This document shows, in pieces, positions 40,001 through 43,090 of a stretch of DNA of 64,000 nt. The translations under genes and the position numbers were made by a program. This DNA is from Endomychus coccineus. Lineage: Eukaryota; Arthropoda; Insecta; Coleoptera; Endomychidae. The notes below the pieces were generated by a model. It did not search any database, was not told the origin of the DNA, and was given only the letters and a program-made list of their open reading frames with translations. Each line of letters opens with the position of its first letter. Position 1 is the first letter of the stretch. The stretch lies in NCBI GenBank assembly GCA_958510875.1, contig OY294067.1, forward strand, positions 56,122,039 to 56,186,038. Direction: 5' to 3'.

Positions 40001-42758
40001 AGATGTTTAGTCTCCTTAGGATAATAGGTATATGGTGTCATCTATCTTTCAATAGATAATCGATTATTAATCTTGCGTGAAAACTCGTGTGAGGTCGCTC
40101 GATTAGCGAGGAGAGGATGGTCTGGAAAACGGAATAACGGAAACGAAATGACCCCATCTTAGTTTGGATTATACGCTGGGTAAGTTGATTCTCAATAGAT
40201 CTTCTGTTCTAATATTAATTTGCTTTATTGAAAGATTATTGTCGACAGGGAACATGTAATTTGTTGTCTATTAGTTTCTAAACCTAGTTAAAGATATGTA
40301 GATTCTCTGATTCAAAGTATTTTCCAATGAAAGAATAATCAACTTGCTCACGTGTTCACACTGGATCATTTTACTCGATCGAACCTATATTAGATAATCA
40401 TTTTCTATAGTATACTTCTTCCTTTATTCAGAATAAAAATTGTTATGGTAGTAGTCAGATTGGTTCATGTCGATCTCTAAGGCTTGTTCAACCTAGCAAT
40501 TATCCGTTTGACGGCGTAGTACGTAGTATTCCGTTTCACCTTTCTTTGAACTTCCTCATATAAATTTGTAATGGTTATGTCTTTTTAGACTGGTTTTGGT
40601 GAGGTAATGGAATAGAATGAATTTGAATAACCCCAAAGTTCTCATTTACTGCTTTATGGGAACCTTCGTTACTTCTTGATCAGAATTTTCATTTAGATTT
40701 TACCATTTCAGTGTACTGTACTTGTAAACTATTATCTAATTGTTCTTGAGCGAATTTCAAACTAACTCAATCATATTTACTTTTATTTTTTTATACCTTG
40801 TATCATAAATTGTCATAACTACAACAAGTAATTTAATATTCAAATATTTCATATTTTATTATTGTATTTTATTGTTGTCTTCAACATTTCAATCTTTTTA
40901 ATAAATTTGTATATACAATTTGGGAAGATAGCATAATCAGTTGTGGAATTATATTGGTTATTCTTGCTGATTTAGTTATTTTTCCCTCGAAGTTGTGGCC
41001 AACTCTTATTGTCTGTATTACAGGGTTTGGAAGATCGAGACGTCTCCAACCTTTATCCAGTGACGTGTGTAGAGGGAATTTCCTGGCAGAGCACTTCATC
41101 CAGCTCAGCCAAGTTCAAAGGACGGTAACATTATTTTTGTTGAAATAACCAAATTTTTATATTCCATTGTTCATGTTATCTAACTGAAATCTAATTTCTG
41201 AATTCGAATCTATTGGTTCAAAAATTATATTCTTTTTTAAAATTAATAATATCAATTTCAGTAATAAATTTATTAAGAATTATAGTTTGTTTCACATCCA
41301 ATTTTTCAGTATAGAAGTTTATTAATTTTTACATACAAAGATTGTTATTATTCAAACTAATTTTGTTTAAATTATAATTCCTTCGAGGAGTAAAACCAAA
41401 TTGTTAAGTTGAAACTTTTCTCTATTTCTCTGATGCCAGGAATTCTTGAATGAAGATTCTATCTCATCTTTTTTGTGCTAAAGCAGTTGGCGCTCAGGGT
41501 AATCCATGCAATAAAGGACACGTTTCACTACGAGCCCCGAGTGAACATTATCCTAGTGAGCTAGTTGGGATCATTAAACACGAAAGGTCACTTTAAACCT
41601 TACAGTGGCAATTAACTGATGAACCGTACAGACTGTTTCGCTCTCTCCAGCTCATAAATCAGCGGAATTGGTAAGTTTGTTTGCTCTAAATTCAAAATAA
41701 ATAGCTGATCAAGACCAAATGAAAGGTGAACATCAATGAATAAAAGAACAAGTGGTCAGCTGCTGTTCCGATGTAACAGGAATGCTCAATACCAATATCT
41801 TCTACACCCTTTATAGTACAAGGATTGAACGCGTGATCGTACGTTACAGCATATATGTTTTTACTTAATTAAATTTTTAGTTTTGTCCGAATGCCAGGAA
41901 GGATAATTGTTGCTATAAACAAATTTTTAGCTATAAAAGTATCTAGGGCATAATACATAATCTTATAAACATTCTCAAGAGCTAAATTTATATCGCCGAC
42001 ATTTAGGATCACAATCCAGTCTACAGAGAAAAAATAATCATTGAGTCATAAGTAATATTTCTGAAATTTCTTTTCCAATAGTCCAAGCTGGAAATTTCGT
42101 TTTTATCAGAATTGAACCATACCTTAATATCTAATGGAGGATGATATTGATCGATTTTACTAATACAATAATCAGTAGCGGAGACAATGGGTGAACAATT
42201 ATTTGATAAAACTAAATCTAGGATAACATTGTTGTGATTTTTGAGGTTGTTCAGCTGATAAGTTCCAAGAAGTGTAGATTATCACCAATAAAAGCATCAG
42301 TATTTGAGTTCGTGGTTTGCAGACTAGCATGTAGAATAATTAGGTAACAGTTACCTGGAATGTGCAATGTAGATCTTTGCGATTTTCATTTTTTAATATA
42401 TATATGAACCTACTTTTATATCAATTATTATTGATTATATTAATAAATGAATTATTCACCTGAAGTGTAAAATGAAGAGTTACCTGGGATGTGCTATGCA
42501 GATCTTTGGAATTTTTTTAATGTATTTTTTAATCTACATATACATAGATTGTATTCATAAATGAGTTATTCTATATTTAGAGTTTATAACTGATGCTTAC
42601 CCATAATCTATGAACCATTGGTAGTCAGAGTTGTCCTGTATGAAGTCGATGTCTTGGGATGATGTGCTGAGGAAGCTAGCTGAACCATGGTGATTGCTGT
42701 TGCAGTTCGAATCTGATGGACTCAGCGAACTACCCTTCAGAGTCGCCACCTCGCTCAT
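3280..42758 (-). CDS. RUSC: RUSC1/RUSC2-like adaptor (RUN domain protein), eight exons, 3' end outside window
   Basis: Spliced gene assembled by hand from eight exons listed separately; every junction has AG acceptor and GT donor and the phases agree, giving 4,397 coding bases. The product would be about 1,465 residues plus a missing C-terminus, close to human RUSC2 (about 1,500). Visible order: acidic Ser-rich N-terminus, long low-complexity middle with proline-rich SH3 ligands near residues 765-790, a RUN domain near residues 1000-1200, then a basic Ser/Pro-rich linker. Family members end in an SH3 domain; none is seen before position 1, and the last exon ends inside a codon. In vertebrates the family are cytosolic adaptors in vesicle transport (Rab1/GM130 and Rab35 binding, kinesin-1 linkage, AP-4/ATG9A vesicles) and, for RUSC1, neurotrophin signalling; function here is inferred from homology. 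Identification rests on the RUN domain and domain order recognised by eye. Confidence 0.85.
4190..5439. mobile_element. Foldback / long-inverted-repeat DNA element with TTA duplication
   Basis: Two arms of about 560 bases (4190-4752 and 4871-5439) are inverted copies, separated by about 120 bases of unique AT-rich DNA. Terminal sequence TAGCCTAGGGG-CCAGAG on the left matches TAGTCTAGCAG-CCAGAG inverted on the right. TTA occurs directly outside both ends (4187-4189, 5440-5442), compatible with the TWA target duplication of PIF/Harbinger elements. No transposase is present. Open frames inside are mirror products of the arms (both start VYQADQLKL). It sits wholly within intron 7 of the RUSC-like gene. 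Confidence 0.72.
5628..6353 (-). CDS. RUSC: RUSC-like exon 7, RUN domain
   Basis: Acceptor TCTTTTCAG ends at 6354, donor GTATGT starts at 5627; exactly 242 codons, phase 0 at both ends. The RUN domain runs from about KCSLINAVSAAVEQIMLLF through LGDSTLNPACAKIALTSLC, PALYAVLSDGLKPNLES, WQVVEASAKQGPLTKALNE, FNTFVFGLLNVRSLDAW and ILLDKLIGALQPLASLPFQL, ending at FEYKQLHISLKRM-type sequence (here FYEYKQL). The order and the WxVVEAS and GLLN(V/T)(R/K)xL signatures match the RUSC1/2 subclass of RUN domains. RUN domains bind Rab/Rap-family GTPases or kinesin-related partners; the partner here cannot be read from sequence. Confidence 0.9.
6531..7134 (+). mobile_element. hAT-type transposon remnant
   Basis: Termini CAGTGGCGTAACTA and TAGTTACGCCACTG form the inverted repeat, and near-identical 8-base flanks (TGCAAAAT left, GCAAAAAT right) fit the 8-bp duplication of hAT elements. 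Inside, 6597-6848 on the plus strand encodes SDVCSVILLFLTIPVTVAT-AERSFSKLKMIKNYLRNSM, the hATC dimerisation region at the C-terminus of hAT transposases. The catalytic core is gone, so this is an internally deleted, non-autonomous copy in intron 6. Confidence 0.85.
7135..7900. other. Intronic DNA, nothing recognised
   Basis: Part of intron 6. No open frame, transposon end or repeat that I can name. Slightly less AT-rich around 7500-7700 but without coding signal. Confidence 0.4.
7900..8640. repeat. Degenerate tandem repeat, period about 270 bases
   Basis: The block 8125-8340 (CCGTGATG, TTTTCACTA-GAAGGAAAATTCTG, CCTTCATATTCCT, TAAAATCAAAACT, CTCCGTAAAATGAAAATTT in order) recurs at 8400-8600 with the same order and about 80% identity by eye. 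The sequence before 8125 may be an older third unit. No coding potential; intron 6. Confidence 0.6.
8641..9224. other. Intronic DNA with no recognised gene
   Basis: AT-rich part of intron 6. A minus-strand open frame at 8938-9222 resembles no family I know and has no splice or start context; I do not call it a gene. The right end (about 9178-9215) begins a GGTCGCTGAACACGA-type repeat shared with other loci in the window. Confidence 0.4.
9225..9760. repeat. Mixed direct and inverted repeat block
   Basis: About 60 bases (TCATCTTCTAGGAATT ... TTCTTCATAAAA-GTAACAAATTCT) at 9391-9440 recur directly at 9535-9583. The stretch around 9500-9550 (GGTGTTTCCAGG, CTGTGTAT, CATCTTCTAGG) recurs inverted at 9645-9695. 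A GTCGCCGATCATGA-like core appears at 9605 and, inverted, at 9730. Looks like a degenerate satellite or foldback element in intron 6. Confidence 0.55.
10246..11942 (-). CDS. RUSC: RUSC-like exon 6 (large central exon, proline-rich SH3 ligands)
   Basis: Acceptor TTGATGCAG ends at 11943; donor GTAAGA begins at 10245, after ...HHKNYQ. At 1,697 bases it is the largest exon (565 codons). Landmarks in order: Ser/Asn-rich low complexity; a conserved-looking block with FLSKLRHEGEIPKPVYVLY and LPNLDFLNEKEKDM; RPFSCNDLEMLKKKGFSHV; SRRRPMSCDY; then proline ligands APPLPKR and PPRPPLPK (about 10775-10850), which fit class I/II SH3 binding sites and may contact the protein's own SH3 or partners. Toward the end it has DELLQFEEFLKVSGIS and KKMVSFAEKINLLPKHLE. 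The ATG at 11940 is internal, not a start. Confidence 0.87.
11943..12592. other. Right side of intron 5, AT-rich
   Basis: No gene. Around 12498-12540 lies a TGACCCCTAGTATG ... GTCGCTGATCACGATT motif that recurs at 14511-14555 beyond the mariner insertion and in diverged form near 9180 and 9605, so it is a dispersed or satellite-like repeat. Confidence 0.45.
12875..13291. mobile_element. 417-bp MITE nested in the mariner transposase (8-bp duplication)
   Basis: The ends are perfect 30-bp inverted repeats (12875-12904 and 13262-13291) starting CAAAGAGTTC. The octamer GTTTTGTG flanks both sides (12867-12874 and 13292-13299), an 8-bp target duplication. This fits hAT, or less likely P or Merlin. 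The insertion point lies inside the mariner N-terminal coding sequence: the frame before it (QQRVFC) and after it (DTYIRSNS) matches once one octamer is counted. No protein is encoded. It is younger than the mariner that holds it. Confidence 0.88.
13443..14346 (+). pseudogene. Mariner-type transposase, C-terminal two thirds, frameshifted
   Basis: Two overlapping frames (13443-13898 and 13789-14346) are one broken transposase. The first carries the second helix-turn-helix region, HPYKYQIVQHLSNQDKEAR and the first catalytic aspartate (LLMTDEANFYLNG, NKQNFRYWSNENPRE). The second picks up at VGSFGIIGPYFLEDENN and carries FQQDGATAHSS, ISRFGDLPWPLRSPDSTAPD and FFLWGYLKAKVF, ending HLEDVIFKS. The family is common in insects. 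A single-base shift near 13845 accounts for the break; all three catalytic aspartates survive. Confidence 0.88.
14610..15115. mobile_element. Foldback element, about 500 bp, with two hammerhead-core-like motifs
   Basis: Arms of about 205 bases (14617-14822 and 14900-15110) are inverted repeats, sharing for example GCGAAATAACT, the inverse of AGTTATTTCGC, and AACGCCATCTATGAGTAG. The centre near 14830-14895 is unique. Each arm carries CTGATGAGG-TCTTTGAGAAGA-GCGAAAT (plus strand at 15067-15095, inverted at 14625-14653). No protein. Intron 5. Confidence 0.7.
15786..16115 (+). pseudogene. Penelope-like retroelement remnant, GIY-YIG endonuclease end
   Basis: The plus-strand frame 15786-16058 gives YCELCSKCYAVQTKRYILIR, then NLAEHILITGHTI and a LDNLEVTELYKRKSNL tail. 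This matches the C-terminal GIY-YIG nuclease of Penelope-like elements: the Cx2C...YxxQTKR...(R)YK pattern, followed by the AEHxxxTGH zinc/histidine region and the L-E-x-x-x-YKRKSNL end. Just downstream (16084-16111) is TTGATGATGG-CTATTTGGTAG-CTG, the tail hairpin shared with other fragments in the window. It is degenerate and lies in intron 5. Confidence 0.65.
16251..16452 (-). CDS. RUSC: RUSC-like exon 5
   Basis: Acceptor TTTATTACAG ends at 16453 and donor GTGGGT starts at 16250. Sixty-seven codons plus one base; the phase-1 end joins the GG at the start of exon 6 to make a glycine codon. The peptide begins SDACTVKRRPVKVFNIQHH and ends in NFSLVKLFMKQKSLSTEG, a compact hydrophobic/basic motif that looks more constrained than its surroundings. 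An alternative donor four bases further (GTAAGA) would break the frame into exon 6, so GTGGGT is preferred. Confidence 0.8.
16453..20309. other. Intron 4, AT-rich, nearly featureless
   Basis: No transposase, reverse transcriptase or exon recognised in 3.9 kb. The only signal is a minus-strand tRNA-type B box (CGGGTTCGATTCCC) at about 17288-17302, discussed as a finding. A minus-strand open frame at 19262-19480 has no recognisable content. Confidence 0.5.
20310..20632 (-). CDS. RUSC: RUSC-like exon 4
   Basis: Acceptor ATTGCAG ends at 20633, donor GTAAGT starts at 20309. The first two bases complete an aspartate codon with exon 3, followed by 107 codons ending in phase 0. The peptide begins DKSDNSGSGSTHWMSDLK, then basic and polar sequence with KLRKCSGDNC, an Asn run, and LKSRSMPNLHKKKLKNA. 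The basic SRSMPNLHKKK stretch could be a phosphorylation/14-3-3-like site, which is only a suggestion. The usual downstream reading frame stops at 20280, outside the exon. Confidence 0.82.
21090..21320 (+). repeat. Penelope-like tail fragment with hairpin motif
   Basis: At 21174-21200, GTTGATGGCTACTTGTCAGTTGAAAGGACCTCAGTAC (given here in pieces: GTTGATGG, CTACTTGTCAG, TTGAAAGG, ACCTCAGTAC) matches the tail repeat seen at 16084, 24262, 28135, 46335 and 46489. It is followed by the characteristic TTTTACAGTATTT and GTGGATA blocks and an ATGGTTTAACCATAGTTGTGAA segment at 21259-21280 that resembles the sequence after 16150. Noncoding. Confidence 0.55.
21490..22110 (-). pseudogene. Non-LTR retrotransposon, reverse transcriptase fragment
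   Basis: The minus strand encodes MSFDSLDIVSLIAKLSKIG, IRGNALNWFKTYLSNSIQKF, FESDVLVTNVEF-HKVTSLGP (a decayed GVPQGSVLGP box), FIIFINDMYNVSL, then NYADDTNMVVKG (the YADD catalytic box, 21780-21745) and NQLLLNESKTNGLLLRTDRS. The order is that of RT domains 4-7 of Jockey/CR1-type LINEs. Frameshifts near 21830 and 21880 split it. It lies in intron 3, in the same orientation as the host gene. Confidence 0.82.
22111..24224. other. Intron 3 DNA, eroded repeat traces
   Basis: No gene. A perfect 22-bp palindrome (22386-22407, arms CGGAAGTTGAT) and a related CAACTTCCGGTT-CAACAGGAAGT block near 23190-23210 resemble the terminal zones of the 34424-36279 mariner (TTCCTGTTACACCGGAAGT), so old mariner ends probably lie here. 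The remainder is featureless. Confidence 0.4.
24225..24300 (-). repeat. Penelope-like tail fragment
   Basis: Inverted copy of the tail repeat: CCACTAAAAATACTGTTAG, GACTGAGGTTCTTTCAACTACCAAGTAATCATCATC (in pieces), reading on the minus strand as GATGATTACTTGGTAG-TTGAAAGAACC. Short and noncoding. Confidence 0.5.
24420..24560. repeat. Dispersed repeat with GATGATGGTCGTGAGACC hairpin
   Basis: Shares with 42990-43090 and 44281-44345 the blocks ATGAATTATAT, GGGAAATAGGTCA, ATTTTCGTC and, in the first two, GGTCTCACGACCATCATC. On the minus strand the last block is GATGATGGTCGTGAGACC followed by AAAACG, a stem-loop (GGTC/GACC). Noncoding, probably the end of a non-autonomous element. Confidence 0.5.
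24636..24806. repeat. Small foldback element
   Basis: Arms 24636-24700 and 24728-24806 are imperfect inverted repeats (TATTAAAAAACCACTA near the outer ends; GGAGGAGGTAAAATAG and its inverse near the centre). A MITE-like hairpin of about 170 bases, immediately left of the mariner at 24870. Confidence 0.6.
24865..25860 (-). pseudogene. Mariner transposase (DD34D), decayed
   Basis: Read on the minus strand, in order: DCSPSIGTIHKWFTDF (25830 region), an EVTTPEIV-HKIH stretch, VHDIAEAMGISTERI, then the open frame 25588-25094 with RKLSARWVPHLLSFDNER, FLRRFVTVDETWIHHNT (first catalytic D), KAKVGLSANKVMATVFWDA and ALYYAELLDRLDTDL. After a frameshift, 25175-24918 has LFHQDN (second D), YSPDLALYDFYLFPNLKKW (third D, 34 residues on) and GKRFGSNEEVI. 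These are the classic animal mariner signatures. Several frameshifts make it a pseudogene. I found no convincing terminal repeats. Intron 3. Confidence 0.9.
25990..26530. other. GC-richer unexplained segment in intron 3
   Basis: About 540 bases clearly richer in GC and CpG than the surroundings (for example GACGCGCGTAGC near 26252). It holds a plus-strand open frame 26003-26191 with no recognised homology and a 34-codon frame from 26312 encoding a very basic peptide (MDIYRKKKGRRARSD ... RKRHAKSRRKAV). A TATATAT lies at 26206-26212. It may be the 5' part of a transposon I cannot name. Confidence 0.4.
26531..27348. other. Intron 3 DNA, nothing recognised
   Basis: AT-rich sequence between the GC-richer segment and exon 3. 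No open frame of interest, no transposon termini. Confidence 0.4.
27349..27661 (-). CDS. RUSC: RUSC-like exon 3
   Basis: Acceptor TTGTTCCAG ends at 27662; donor GTAGGA starts at 27348. The exon is in phase 0 at its start and leaves one base of a codon at its end (104 codons plus one base). The translation begins NNRQGECYASVSGS and contains a Ser-rich run, SELLFSPVKETPMLGV, CDFQDMMLTCQANKDNY and EESDFPGTG. No catalytic motif is visible; it belongs to the family's long poorly ordered N-terminal half. Exon and frame are secure because the phase matches both neighbours. Confidence 0.82.
28090..28330 (-). repeat. Penelope-like tail fragment
   Basis: Inverted copy of the sequence also found at 46430-46640: TTATCCACTAAAAAATATT, then AGAACCATTCAGCTACCAAGTA (pieces), AAAATGTGCCTGTTTAAATAC, GGTTACTCTCAG, and CCCTTCTAAATTATCTA. 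The hairpin motif is decayed (28135-28163). Intron 2, just left of the mariner at 28388. Confidence 0.5.
28388..30686 (+). mobile_element. Tc1/mariner element with ~600-bp terminal inverted repeats, copy 1
   Basis: The ends TACAGGGTGTCCTCGAACTG and its inverse are flanked by TA (28386-28387, 30687-30688). Arms 28388-28985 and 30092-30686 are inverted copies almost throughout, far longer than the usual mariner repeat. Between them is a plus-strand transposase (28986-29971). A second copy is at 55614-57946 in reverse orientation and a scrap at 61191-61566. It lies in intron 2, antisense to the host gene. Confidence 0.92.
28986..29971 (+). pseudogene. Transposase of long-repeat mariner, copy 1, split by a small deletion
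   Basis: Frame 28986-29564 encodes RRRTRRTLELEEAILEAVE, SKSLVHNVLKEELLYPYH and the first catalytic residue in RRILFTDEDTF, then WVGIVDNFIIGPTV. A deletion of about 20 bases near 29550, relative to copy 2, shifts the frame; 29561-29971 continues with NFLEQRLLELLEDLPLHSSW, FIHDGALPHFTLAVRRHL (second D), PARSPDLTPCDFFLWGALK (third D, 43 residues on) and ends HFEQLMP. The N-terminal first helix-turn-helix normal for the family is absent: coding begins where the inverted repeat ends. Confidence 0.88.
31490..31735 (+). pseudogene. Penelope-like GIY-YIG fragment
   Basis: Nucleotide-level relative of 15786-16040: TCATGTTCAAAATGCTATG, TATAAAGAACATTT, ACAGAACACATTTTGAACAC, CCCGAAAAAGTT, GACAAATATCTAAGTAATTTAGAA and GGAATGTATAAG blocks appear in the same order. 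In pieces it encodes SCSKCYV, YKEHLP and TEHILNT before frameshifts. Too decayed for a continuous frame. Confidence 0.55.
31736..33425 (-). pseudogene. Non-LTR retrotransposon with C-terminal restriction-like endonuclease
   Basis: On the minus strand, in order: WIDYRKAFDSTSHELLLHLL (33332 onward), PLWKTRFAITSGKRRVLT, HLLYTDDLKLYASG (YTDD catalytic box, about 33010-32970), HLDAGETYRYLGIEQHP (32800), KIWSSELSSGNKVSATNML, DKDTRKIMHIHHSLHLRSSV, GLSTRLTFGYLRSVGL (32230), VLYYHLRHSYGID (31977), RNEKCQIYWNYPFPTFRSIQ and AVLLDKQTKTMYVIEFSAPA (31840-31770). The last matches the PD-(D/E)XK-type nuclease found at the C-terminus of R2/R4/NeSL-type LINEs, with the usual PD apparently mutated. Many frameshifts and a missing N-terminus. 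Intron 2, sense to the host gene. Confidence 0.8.
33730..33937 (-). CDS. RUSC: RUSC-like exon 2
   Basis: Acceptor TTTTCCAG ends at 33938 and the donor GTACTA starts at 33729. The first G completes the split glycine codon of exon 1; 69 further codons follow and the exon ends in phase 0. The peptide is acidic and includes GYRDGGTNHH, ESYETGDFNYYDALAKN and the hydrophobic stretch LLTNLPPMCMDHISQE. Reading on past the donor runs into a stop at 33601, so the open frame to the left of 33730 is intronic. The 8.7 kb intron to its right (intron 1) carries several mobile elements. Confidence 0.82.
34424..36279 (-). mobile_element. Second long-inverted-repeat mariner family, internally deleted
   Basis: The ends TACAGGGTATTCCACGAGAG and TATAGGGTATTCCACGAGAG (inverted) define 1.86 kb. 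Arms of about 580 bases (34424-35003 and 35703-36279) are inverted repeats, so open frames in the two arms (34649-34897 plus, 35722-36054 minus) are mirror images and not genes. The 700-base centre encodes on the minus strand only the C-terminal half of a transposase: NLNAARYLEILRGFVSDFLN, WYQLDGAPAHSTIAVHRQL (catalytic D), NWPARTLEL, DPLGFYLWDRIKELVYSRPV and GGHIEQLL. Inactive. Intron 1. Confidence 0.85.
35211..35690 (-). pseudogene. Transposase C-terminal half of the second long-repeat mariner
   Basis: Two frames (35767-35468 and 35471-35211) join at a frameshift near 35470. Visible: LDGAPAHST second catalytic aspartate, and a DPLGFYLWDRIKEL block equivalent to the family's PDLTPLDFYLWG third-aspartate box, apparently scrambled by a short insertion (LELATQITLFDPLGF). 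The N-terminal half, with DNA-binding domains and the first catalytic aspartate, has been lost. Confidence 0.8.
36310..37150 (-). pseudogene. Retrotransposon RNase H fragment
   Basis: The minus strand near 37100-36760 encodes RYTDGSRTKTRVGAG, FQAEMLAIYRCAEKLLGYG, IWICSENRDCVVEA, then LTWIPDHSGWKENERADKLA. These are the four RNase H blocks (YTDGS, E of QAEMLAI, the S/D-x-D box and the HSG..NERAD box) as found in R1/I/LOA-type LINE RNase H domains. A frameshift near 36860 breaks it. The flank to 36310 probably belongs to the same element's 3' part (CPLRLSRARFTL-like sequence). Intron 1. Confidence 0.75.
37151..38325. other. Intron 1 DNA, nothing recognised
   Basis: AT-rich. Open frames at 37322-37540 (minus) and 37809-38015 (plus) have no recognisable content or context. 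Confidence 0.4.
38326..39332. mobile_element. Probable solo LTR, copy 1
   Basis: A 1.0 kb segment beginning TGTAACGTGTAAATTCCAC and ending GTAACCCTTACA (TG...CA) has a diverged second copy at 62363-63649 with the same start and end. Shared internal blocks include GGCCGCTGTA, CCCTATCGTGATAG, CACCAGGTCAGGCTACC and TAACTCACGACCGTCT. Immediate flanks AATT and ACTT differ at one base, weakly compatible with a 4-bp duplication. No gag/pol accompanies it, hence solo. The family is not identified. Confidence 0.6.
39439..40040. mobile_element. Candidate 0.6-kb inverted-repeat element
   Basis: TTATTATCCTAAGGAGAC at 39450-39467 recurs inverted at 40010-40027, with weaker similarity continuing outward (TATATAC, TGTCA). 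Between them a plus-strand open frame (39437-39682) has one hydrophobic segment (LVILCAGLGFIIIIK) but no recognised homology, and an opposite frame at 39743-39955 is also unrecognised. Most simply a non-autonomous DNA transposon. Intron 1. Confidence 0.5.
40041..41855. other. Intron 1 DNA, no gene recognised
   Basis: AT-rich. A mildly structured stretch at 40930-41110 and a GC-richer one at 41450-41660 show no coding family I know; they may be old transposon pieces. Confidence 0.4.
41860..42320 (-). pseudogene. LINE endonuclease/RT-linker fragment
   Basis: The minus strand from about 42250 encodes NNVILDLVLSNNCSPIVSAT, DYCISKIDQYHPPLDIKV and LDYWKRNFRNI. This is the end of an apurinic-type endonuclease domain (S-x-LDLVLSN ... 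D-x-YHPPL motif) and the start of the linker before the reverse transcriptase of Jockey/CR1-type LINEs. It is truncated on both sides. Intron 1, sense to the host gene. Confidence 0.7.
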
Positions 42759-42766
42759 CCCCTTAC
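42601..42766 (-). CDS. RUSC: RUSC-like exon 1 (first coding exon)
   Basis: The acceptor TTCTAG precedes 42766 and the donor GTAAGC begins at 42600. The chosen start is the ATG at 42758-42756, giving 52 codons plus two bases of a glycine codon. The peptide starts MSEVATLKGSS, is rich in Ser/Asn, and ends in the acidic/aromatic run DNSDYQWFIDY, which continues as GYRDGG in exon 2. The acceptor so close upstream implies a 5' untranslated exon to the right. If that acceptor is not used, the frame stays open upstream and adds a hydrophobic MKRFLMYFLLVL-type leader; I consider this less likely for a cytosolic adaptor. Confidence 0.8.
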
Positions 42767-42989
42767 CTAGAACAAGCAAAAAATACATTAAAAAACGTTT
42801 CATTGCAGTTCAACTCCGGATACTTGACAATATTGCAATGTGAGTTCTCTTACATGATGATCATTTCGCGGAGTTTGGAATCAAGATTTTTAATTAAACG
42901 ACTAAATTTCCAAATAATAGAACAATGTAAATACATTCCTTAAGAAGGCAAAACCGAAACGCATCCAATTGATTTTAATCTAATTTGAT
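42767..42989. other. Sequence immediately upstream of the first coding exon
   Basis: It begins with the polypyrimidine acceptor tract of exon 1 on the minus strand. I see no credible promoter; any 5' untranslated exon must be further right. The plus-strand open frame 42716-42943 is a shadow. Confidence 0.4.
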
Positions 42990-43090
42990 TATATATAAAT
43001 TCTCGGGAAGTAGGTTACACTAACACATATGCTTATTATTTTCGTCTTTACATACGGTGCGGTCTCACGACCATCATTAGAAGACGTATC
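42990..43090. repeat. Dispersed repeat with GATGATGGTCGTGAGACC hairpin, second copy
   Basis: Copy of the repeat at 24420-24530: TTCTCGGGAAGTAGGTTACA, TATGCTTATTATTTTCGTC, GCGGTCTCACGACCATCATT in the same order. The hairpin stem GGTC/GACC is intact. Confidence 0.5.
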
